Of a DNA stretch of 5,117 bases, positions 1 to 4,467 are shown piece after piece; position 1 is the stretch's first letter; each line of letters opens with the position of its first letter. Position numbers and translations under genes: made by a program. The DNA comes from Phycisphaerae bacterium (lineage in GTDB: Bacteria > Planctomycetota > Phycisphaerae > Sedimentisphaerales > Anaerobacaceae), in NCBI GenBank assembly GCA_030630315.1, contig DAOVNI010000138.1:1-5117 (forward strand), written 5' to 3'. Below the pieces are notes generated by a model. The model ran no database searches. It was not told the origin of the DNA and saw nothing but the letters and a program-made list of their open reading frames with translations.

Positions 1-2
1 AG

Positions 3-878
3 CTTCACATGCTGGACCTTCGCAGTGATTTTGAGCGAATTCTTGACTATTTTTGCAGTGAGTATAAGCGAGGCCGGACGCCCAATCCGTGCGTTTTCTG
101 CAACAGGTATATTAAATTCGGGAAATTGTGGGATTTTGCACGGGACAATGGAGCGCAGCTGCTTGCCACCGGGCATTATGCAAGGATTATTGAACGTAAT
201 AATGACGCGGGGCTTTATGAGGCAGCCAATGGGGCCAAAGACCAGTCTTACGTTTTGTCAATGATTGATAAGGATATACTGCCTTATGTCATTTTCCCGA
301 TGGGTGGCTATTCCAAGGGCCAGACGCGAGAGATGGCAGCGAAGCTCGGATTAGGCACTGAAGAAAGACAAGAGTCCCAGGAGATATGCTTTATACCCAA
401 CGATGATTATGCCGCTGTACTTGAGCAGCGGTGTCCGGAAGTTGTCCGCAAGGGAAATATTATCGATAGCAACGGCAATATTCTGGGTGAGCATAATGGC
501 GTGCATAGATTCACCATCGGTCAACGGCGAGGGCTGCGAGTTGCAATGGGCAAGCCCTACTATGTTGTGAAAATTGATGCCGAAAGTAATACGGTTACAC
601 TCGGCCCGAAAGAAGAAGTTACGCACAGGCAACTTCAGGCAACAGGGGTGAATTGGCTTACCAGTGAGCCGGTGTCGGCTTTTCGGGCAAAGGTGAAAAT
701 ACGCTACAACGACAGAGGTGCTTCTGCGACGGTTTCTCCGCAAGACAATGGTGTTTTCGTTGAGTTCGATGAGCCCCTGGCGGCGATAACGCCCGGGCAA
801 TTAGCTGTTTTCTACGTTCAGGAAAGAAGTGGCAGCAGAGTTGTCGGTGGTGGGTGGATTGAAAAAGTAGCTGATTAA
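3..878 (+). CDS. mnmA: tRNA-specific 2-thiouridylase MnmA, 5'-truncated by window edge
   Basis: MnmA adenylates and then thiolates U34 of the Lys, Glu and Gln tRNAs in the cytoplasm, taking sulfur from a persulfide relay. The frame is open to the window edge. The ATG at 9 is internal, because the ATP-binding PP-loop (SGGVDS), about 75 residues further upstream in the family, is absent. Counting from that ATG, GRTPNPCVFCN lies at residues 22-32; C31 aligns with the catalytic Cys of E. coli (C102). ATGHYARI is at 53-60, KDQSYVL at 77-83, and SQEICFIP at 123-130 holds the second catalytic Cys (C127, E. coli C199). FTIGQRRGL and the C-terminal beta-barrel signature ITPGQLAVFY follow, ending in GGGWIE. 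Length and motifs match the C-terminal four fifths of the family. It is followed after 18 bp by the glycosyltransferase gene, so the two may be cotranscribed, although their functions are unrelated. Family assignment is very secure. Confidence 0.96.
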   Translation, partial: LHMLDLRSDFERILDYFCSEYKRGRTPNPCVFCNRYIKFGKLWDFARDNGAQLLATGHYARIIERNNDAGLYEAANGAKDQSYVLSMIDKDILPYVIFPMGGYSKGQTREMAAKLGLGTEERQESQEICFIPNDDYAAVLEQRCPEVVRKGNIIDSNGNILGEHNGVHRFTIGQRRGLRVAMGKPYYVVKIDAESNTVTLGPKEEVTHRQLQATGVNWLTSEPVSAFRAKVKIRYNDRGASATVSPQDNGVFVEFDEPLAAITPGQLAVFYVQERSGSRVVGGGWIEKVAD

Positions 879-896
879 TAGCATTGGCTTTCGATT

Positions 897-2006
897 ATGC
901 AGGCAAACGATGACATTTTAGACTTGCTCAAAGAAAAAAGAGCGCAGGCAGCGCGGACGGCGCGGCGAGGAGTAATATTGCAGCCGGGCGCGATTGGCGA
1001 TTGTATATTAACTCTGCCGTTAGCCGAGTTTATGAAAAACTGCCTCGGATTGGGCGGGATTGATATCCTCGGTCATACCGAATATATTGGCATTTTGCCG
1101 GGCAGGACTTGTGTTGATGGAATTCGTTCCATAGATTCAATAGATTTGCATCGATTGTTTGCTGAAACAAAGGCGTTTAACCTTGCGGACGGTGACCCTT
1201 TGATAAACGTTTTTGCCGACTATGCGTGGATTGCAACATTTCTGGGTGAGCCGAACAGCAGCTTTGAAGAAAACCTGATTTTCACTGCGAATTGCAGCCA
1301 TAGCGCGGAAGTTATAACATTATCGATGAAGCCGCCAAAAGACTTCTGTGAACATTTGGCCGACTTTTATATAGAGCAGTTTATCGACCAAAGCGGTCTG
1401 TCTTTGCAGCGCTGGCGGGTTCGGCGTGGAGAGCGTTTAATAAAAGCGACCAAAGCGGACGTAAACAGGGGCAGAGAACTGCTGGAAGAAATAAACGTTG
1501 ATTTTTCTGAGAAACTTGTGGTAATTCATCCCGGCAGCGGCGGACTGCATAAATGCTGGCACCTGGATAATTTTCTGGCTATAGCCAAAGAGCTTTCTTT
1601 CGGAGGTGTCGAGGTGATATTTTTGTTAGGGCCGACTGAGCTGGACAGATTCACCCCCCTGCTTTCTTGCGAAAGCAAGAAGGGGGGGACAATTAAGAAA
1701 ATAACCCCCGCAGTTTTGCTTCGCAAAATCGAAGCAGCGGGGGCAAGATGCCTGAGGGATTTGTCTTTGACGCAGGTTCTGGGGCTTTTGAGCTGTGCGG
1801 ATGGGTTTGTCGGCAATGACAGCGGGATTACGCATTTGGCGGCGGGATTAGGAGTCAAGACGTTAGCTGTTTTTGGCCCGACTAAACCGGCTGTGTATGG
1901 CCCCATCGGGCCGGCTGTAACAGTATTTGCAGACAGTACCGCAGCTTTCGTCAAGGAGCCCTCGGCAGCCTTACAGCAGGAGCTTCTGGATGTTTTGATG
2001 GCGTGA
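897..2006 (+). CDS. Glycosyltransferase family 9 (heptosyltransferase-like) protein with a repeat-derived insert
   Basis: GT9 enzymes transfer heptose or related sugars from a nucleotide donor to the lipid A/core acceptor at the inner membrane. At 369 aa this is a typical GT-B length. An N-terminal extension of about 24 residues precedes the first strand and the Gly-rich loop VILQPGAIGD (26-35), whose Asp aligns with the proposed catalytic Asp of WaaC. The C-terminal donor domain shows VVIHPGSGGLHKCWHL (208-223), IFLLGPTE (241-248), FVGNDSGITHLAAGLG (304-319) and AVFGPTKPAVYGP (324-336). Residues about 253-283, between the GPTE strand and the helix leading to GNDSG, are encoded by two palindromic repeats and are Lys/Ser/Gly-rich low-complexity sequence; family members usually have a much shorter loop here. 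No clear Shine-Dalgarno sequence precedes the ATG, though it fits just after mnmA. Donor and acceptor cannot be told from sequence. The position beside lpxD/lpxI supports an LPS-core role. Confidence 0.88.
   Translation: MQANDDILDLLKEKRAQAARTARRGVILQPGAIGDCILTLPLAEFMKNCLGLGGIDILGHTEYIGILPGRTCVDGIRSIDSIDLHRLFAETKAFNLADGDPLINVFADYAWIATFLGEPNSSFEENLIFTANCSHSAEVITLSMKPPKDFCEHLADFYIEQFIDQSGLSLQRWRVRRGERLIKATKADVNRGRELLEEINVDFSEKLVVIHPGSGGLHKCWHLDNFLAIAKELSFGGVEVIFLLGPTELDRFTPLLSCESKKGGTIKKITPAVLLRKIEAAGARCLRDLSLTQVLGLLSCADGFVGNDSGITHLAAGLGVKTLAVFGPTKPAVYGPIGPAVTVFADSTAAFVKEPSAALQQELLDVLMA
1654..1688 (+). repeat. Intragenic palindromic repeat, copy H1
   Basis: The outer arms are CCCCCC (1654-1659) and GGGGGG (1682-1687). 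The inner stem TTCTTGC (1664-1670) pairs with GCAAGAA (1675-1681) across a GAAA tetraloop, leaving TGCT as a 5'-side bulge. An alternative pairing is GCTTTC (1661-1666) with GAAAGC (1671-1676), which excludes the first. It is read in frame as protein in the GT9 gene. The same 34 bases recur, split in two, at 3537-3553 and 3614-3630. Confidence 0.9.
1705..1743 (+). repeat. Intragenic palindromic repeat, copy H2
   Basis: The outer arms are CCCCCGC (1705-1711) and GCGGGGG (1737-1743). The inner stem TGCTTCG (1717-1723) pairs with CGAAGCA (1730-1736) across CAAAAT, with AGTTT bulged on the 5' side. The alternative pairing is TTTTGC (1714-1719) with GCAAAA (1723-1728). The architecture is that of H1, 16 bp away, but the bases of the inner stem differ, so structure is kept rather than sequence. 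It is translated as part of the GT9 protein. Confidence 0.87.
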
Positions 2007-2055
2007 CGTTAGAAACAGGATAGAGCTACGGCAAGTTGGCCGTTGGCCTTAGGGG

Positions 2056-2083
2056 TTGACCAGGTCTGGCTTGTTGTTATAAT
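2056..2083 (+). promoter_or_regulatory. Sigma70-type promoter for lpxD
   Basis: TTGACC (2056-2061, 5 of 6 to the -35 consensus) is separated by 16 bp from a perfect TATAAT (2078-2083). Transcription would begin near 2090, giving an untranslated leader of about 125 nt before the lpxD ATG at 2214. This is the only near-consensus promoter I find in the window. It suggests that lpxD, lpxI and the kinase gene form a unit separate from mnmA and the glycosyltransferase gene. It is inferred from sequence only. Confidence 0.7.
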
Positions 2084-2097
2084 AGCTCTGATAATAA

Positions 2098-2196
2098 ATG
2101 CAAAAATCAAAGATTAAAAATTAAAATTGTGGAATCACCGCGAAGCGGTGATGACTTCCTTATTTTTGCATTTTGCTCTTTGATTTTTGAATTTTC
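2098..2196 (+). repeat. Heptad-flanked stem-loop repeat, copy 1 (lpxD leader)
   Basis: The left flank is four 7-bp units of the form CAAAAAT (2101-2128). The centre is a perfect 8-bp stem, ATCACCGC (2134-2141) with GCGGTGAT (2145-2152), loop GAA. The right flank is five units of the inverted form ATTTTTG (2162-2196). The ends make perfect inverted repeats: ATGCAAAAAT (2098-2107) with ATTTTTGCAT (2162-2171), and a 13-bp pair at 2101-2113 and 2177-2189. A second copy lies at 3315-3413. The stem is followed by TTATTTTT (2160-2167), so in RNA it looks like a terminator or attenuator. Confidence 0.9.
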
Positions 2197-2208
2197 CTTT
2201 GAAAGGAA
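2194..2208 (+). promoter_or_regulatory. lpxD ribosome binding site inside a perfect palindrome
   Basis: AAAGGA (2202-2207) lies 6 nt before the ATG at 2214 and decides that start over the ATG at 2187, which falls in the repeat and has no such site. TTCCTTT (2194-2200) and AAAGGAA (2202-2208) are exact inverted repeats around G2201. A small hairpin (TTCCT with AGGAA, loop of 5) could therefore cover the site. Confidence 0.75.
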
Positions 2209-2213
2209 TTTAT

Positions 2214-3311
2214 ATGCAAGAAAGAACTTTGGGCAAATTAGCTGAATATGTGGGTGGGCGAGTTGTCGGCGACACGAACGTAATAATCAAGTCCGCCTCG
2301 ACACTTGGCCGGGCGGCCGAGGGAGATATTAGCTTTCTGGCCAACCGCAAATATGAAAGGCAGCTGCGGACGACCAAGGCAAGTGCGGTAATCGTAGGCA
2401 AAGAAACAGCGAATACGTCGGTTCCTCTTCTGGTAGCCGAGGACCCTTACTATGCTTTTATGCAGATTATGGTGCTGCTGCACGGCCATCGCAAACACAA
2501 AAAGATAGGAATCAGCCCGCGGACGTCAATTTCGGATAGTGCGAAGGTTGGTGCAGACTGCCAGATTCATGATTTTGTGACGATAGCCGATGAGGCAAAG
2601 GTAGGGGACGGCTGCATAATTTATCCCTGTGCGTACATCGGGCAGGGTGTCCAGGTTGGCAATGACAGCATAATATATCCCAATGTTACCATTTACGACG
2701 GGTGCAAAATAGGTAATCGTGTGATTGTAAATGCGAATTCGACAATCGGCGAAGACGGGTTCGGTTATGCCAGCCATAAGGGCGTACATCACAAGATACC
2801 ACAGATTGGTATTGTGGTTATAGAAGACGATGTGGAAATCGGGGCCTGCTGCGGAATCGAACGAGGGACGCTCGGCGATACCGTCATAGGCCAGGGCAGC
2901 AAGCTGGGCGACCTGGTCACGATAGGACACGGGGCAAAAATCGGTGCACATTGTTTGCTTGTAGCTCAGGTAGGTGTTGCCGGCTCGACCACCCTCGGTC
3001 ATCACTGCATAGTCGGGGGACAGGTTGGTATTGTGGGTCATATCACTATCGGAAACAATGTTACAATTGCAGCTCAGGCCGGTGTTATTAATAACATTCC
3101 GGACGGCAAAGTGGTGCTGGGTGCACCTGCCGTCGAGGCAAACCAGGGCAAGCGGGCGTACAGCATGATACAATATCTGCCTGAGATGCGGCAAAATATT
3201 CGTAAGCTCGAAAGTCAAATTGAACAAATTGCCTCATCAATCGAATTTGATTCTGACCCGCCGCCCCGTCTTGCGTCGGGAGACGCGGGGGCAGGGGAGC
3301 CGGCCGGATAA
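2214..3311 (+). CDS. lpxD: UDP-3-O-acylglucosamine N-acyltransferase LpxD
   Basis: LpxD transfers a 3-hydroxyacyl chain from ACP to the 2-amino group of UDP-3-O-acyl-GlcN, the third step of lipid A synthesis, as a cytoplasmic homotrimer. The 365 aa from ATG 2214 contain an N-terminal uridine-binding domain (1-100; GDISFLANRKYERQL at 37-51, KASAVIV at 55-61). A left-handed beta-helix of hexapeptide repeats follows (about 100-300; IGQGVQVG, GEDGFGYA at 179-186, KIPQIG at 194-199), then a helical C-terminus (about 318-345). The catalytic histidines of E. coli LpxD (H239, H276) match H239 in VTIGHG and H276 in IVGHITIG. Residues near the active site differ from E. coli: IERG for IDRG, and GDLVTIGHG for DNQCQIAHN. 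The last 17 residues or so (Pro/Arg/Gly/Ala-rich) are encoded by a palindromic repeat and are probably not part of the fold. The gene has its own promoter and a strong ribosome binding site. Confidence 0.95.
   Translation: MQERTLGKLAEYVGGRVVGDTNVIIKSASTLGRAAEGDISFLANRKYERQLRTTKASAVIVGKETANTSVPLLVAEDPYYAFMQIMVLLHGHRKHKKIGISPRTSISDSAKVGADCQIHDFVTIADEAKVGDGCIIYPCAYIGQGVQVGNDSIIYPNVTIYDGCKIGNRVIVNANSTIGEDGFGYASHKGVHHKIPQIGIVVIEDDVEIGACCGIERGTLGDTVIGQGSKLGDLVTIGHGAKIGAHCLLVAQVGVAGSTTLGHHCIVGGQVGIVGHITIGNNVTIAAQAGVINNIPDGKVVLGAPAVEANQGKRAYSMIQYLPEMRQNIRKLESQIEQIASSIEFDSDPPPRLASGDAGAGEPAG
3257..3295 (+). repeat. Palindromic repeat H3 at the lpxD 3' end
   Basis: The outer arms are CCCC (3264-3267) and GGGG (3287-3290). 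The inner stem GCGTC (3273-3277) pairs with GACGC (3282-3286) over a GGGA tetraloop, with GTCTT bulged on the 5' side. The alternative is GTCT (3268-3271) with AGAC (3281-3284). Its two ends, CCCGCCGCCCC (3257-3267) and GAGACGCGGGGGCAGG (3280-3295), recur exactly at 3553-3563 and 3597-3612. It is translated as the C-terminal tail of LpxD. Confidence 0.85.
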
Positions 3312-3314
3312 AGA

Positions 3315-3413
3315 ATGCAAAAATCAAAGATTAAAAATCAAAATTGTGGAATCGCTGCAAAGCAGCGATGACTTCCGCCGTAAGGCGTCCTGCGGACTTA
3401 ATTTTGCATTTTG
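3315..3413 (+). repeat. Heptad-flanked stem-loop repeat, copy 2 (after lpxD)
   Basis: The first 39 bases (3315-3353) match copy 1 at 2098-2136 with a single difference. The stem is ATCGCTGC (3351-3358) with GCAGCGAT (3362-3369), loop AAA. Relative to copy 1 two base pairs have changed on both sides (A-T to G-C, C-G to T-A), so pairing is maintained. GACTTCC follows in both copies. Copy 2 then has about 23 extra bases that fold (CGCC 3376-3379 with GGCG 3384-3387, loop GTAA; GTCC 3387-3390 with GGAC 3394-3397). The common right end follows at 3401-3413. It begins 3 bp after the lpxD stop. Confidence 0.9.
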
Positions 3414-3465
3414 ATACGCCTGTAAGAAACGTATGTATCCATATTTAATTTTTAATATAAGAGTG
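3414..3465. other. A/T-rich spacer with no confident feature
   Basis: This stretch joins copy 2 of the stem-loop repeat to the 7-bp array. It holds a weak inverted repeat (ATACG 3414-3418 with CGTAT 3430-3434) and TTTAATTTTTAAT (3444-3456), which is the reverse complement of bases 2113-2125 in copy 1. TATAAG (3456-3461) resembles a -10 box but has no matching -35, so I do not call a promoter. Confidence 0.5.
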
Positions 3466-3535
3466 TTATGAATATTCGATTTCCGATTTTCGGTTTTCAA
3501 TTTTCAATTTTCAATCGTGGGTCGTCAATCGTCAA
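3466..3535 (+). repeat. Tandem array of ten 7-bp units
   Basis: Read in steps of seven from 3466 the units are TTATGAA, TATTCGA, TTTCCGA, TTTTCGG, TTTTCAA three times, TCGTGGG, then TCGTCAA twice. The middle units are exact and the outer ones degenerate. The same period is seen in the flanks of the stem-loop repeats. The array runs through the start of the long open frame that begins at 3468. Confidence 0.8.
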
Positions 3536-3536
3536 T

Positions 3537-3630
3537 CCCCCCTGCTTTCTTGCCCGCCGCCCCCCCACGTCTTCTTGTCGAAGACAAGAGTGGGGAGAGA
3601 CGCGGGGGCAGGCGAAAGCAAGAAGGGGGG
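3537..3630 (+). repeat. Nested composite palindromic repeat just before lpxI
   Basis: The outer layer, bases 3537-3553 and 3614-3630, is identical to H1 in the glycosyltransferase gene (1654-1687) but split in the loop by 60 bp. The middle layer (3553-3563 and 3597-3612) matches the ends of H3 in lpxD. The innermost hairpin H4 has arms CCCCAC (3563-3568) and GTGGGG (3590-3595), inner stem TCTTGTC (3573-3579) with GACAAGA (3583-3589), loop GAA, and 5' bulge GTCT. Its alternative pairing is GTCTTC (3569-3574) with GAAGAC (3580-3585). It ends 11 bp before the proposed lpxI start. Confidence 0.88.
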
Positions 3631-3641
3631 ACTGTTCAGAA

Positions 3642-4463
3642 GTGCTTGGCTTGATTGCAGGAGGGGGCAGATTGCCCTTTCTTGTAGCCGGCGGTGCTAA
3701 ACAATCGGGATTAAGAGTGATTTGCGTCGGGTTGGCGGAAACGGCTGAGCACAAGCTGGCTGAGGAAGTTGACGTGTTTTACAGAGTTGGGCTTGCCCGG
3801 CCGGGAAGCTGGATACGAAAGTTAAGAAAACACGGCGTCAGCAGAACGGTTATGGTCGGGCAGGTTGCCAAATCGCAGCTTTTTACGCCCTGGCGAATCC
3901 TGCGGTATCTGCCCGATTGGCGGGCGTTCAGGATATATTACTGGCGGCTGCGGGGCAAAGACAAACTAACGGATTTGGTTTTGTGTGCCATAGCCGACGA
4001 GCTGGCAGCCGGCGGGATAGTATTGGAGAATTCGACAATGTACTGCAAGGAGCATCTGGCAACGGCGGGCGTGATGACCAAAGCACAGCTGCGCCCATCA
4101 GTCGAGGATGACATTGAATTCGGCTGGCAGATAGTTAAAAAGCTCGGCGAGCTGGACATAGGCCAGGCAATCGCAGTGAAGGAAAGAGAAGTAATCGCCA
4201 TTGAAGCGATAGAAGGTACGGCCGAGATGATTGAGCGTGCGGGCCAGTTTTGTAAATCGGGGGGCTGGACGCTTATCAAAACCTCGAAACCAAACCAGGA
4301 TATGCGATTCGATGTCCCGTGTGTGGGACCTGATACTATTAGAAGTTTAGCTGAAAACGGCGGCAAATGTCTCGTGGTGGAAGCGGGCAAAACGATAATT
4401 ATTGACAAGCCCGAAACAATTAAGCTTGCCGACCAATTGGGCATAACTATTCTGGGGCGCTAA
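3642..4463 (+). CDS. lpxI: UDP-2,3-diacylglucosamine pyrophosphatase LpxI
   Basis: LpxI (DUF1009 family) hydrolyses UDP-2,3-diacylglucosamine to lipid X and UMP, replacing LpxH in many bacteria. It acts at the cytoplasmic face of the inner membrane. From GTG 3642 the protein is 273 aa, close to the roughly 280 of the family, and opens directly with the signature LGLIAGGGRLPF. Further landmarks are VGQVAKSQLF (72-81), the helical linker with GKDKLTD (105-111), DIGQAIAVKE (172-181), AIEAIEGTAEMI (186-197), SKPNQDMRFDVPCVGPDT (215-232) and VEAGKTIIIDKP (246-257). D224 in RFDVP probably corresponds to the catalytically important Asp225 of Caulobacter LpxI. The frame stays open upstream to an ATG at 3468, but those 58 codons are entirely heptad and palindromic repeat and resemble no LpxI N-terminus. 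GGGGGG at 3625-3630, the arm of the composite repeat, could serve as a loose ribosome binding site. The function is secure; the start is moderately so. Confidence 0.92.
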   Translation: MLGLIAGGGRLPFLVAGGAKQSGLRVICVGLAETAEHKLAEEVDVFYRVGLARPGSWIRKLRKHGVSRTVMVGQVAKSQLFTPWRILRYLPDWRAFRIYYWRLRGKDKLTDLVLCAIADELAAGGIVLENSTMYCKEHLATAGVMTKAQLRPSVEDDIEFGWQIVKKLGELDIGQAIAVKEREVIAIEAIEGTAEMIERAGQFCKSGGWTLIKTSKPNQDMRFDVPCVGPDTIRSLAENGGKCLVVEAGKTIIIDKPETIKLADQLGITILGR

Positions 4464-4467
4464 CATC

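Noticed and set aside
2028..2043. Small hairpin (ACGGC with GCCGT) after the glycosyltransferase as a terminator
   Set aside because: The stem is only 5 bp and no T-tract follows, so an intrinsic terminator is not supported.
2187..2213. ATG at 2187 as the lpxD start
   Set aside because: It lies in the A/T-rich repeat without a ribosome binding site, whereas ATG 2214 has AAAGGA at ideal spacing and fits the family N-terminus.
2526..3227. Long open frame on the - strand opposite lpxD (233 codons)
   Set aside because: It is a mirror of the hexapeptide-repeat gene, shows no recognisable protein family, and lpxD is unambiguous on the other strand.
3466..3535. Heptamer array as a CRISPR array
   Set aside because: The units are 7 bp, contiguous and without unique spacers; no cas gene is present.
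3312..3641. Repeat-rich spacer as a remnant insertion sequence
   Set aside because: There is no transposase fragment in any frame and no long terminal inverted repeat; the content is fully explained by short palindromes and heptads.
3938..4444. Open frame on the - strand opposite lpxI (168 codons)
   Set aside because: The translation is Ser/Pro/Ile low-complexity without motifs and lies wholly inside a clear lpxI.
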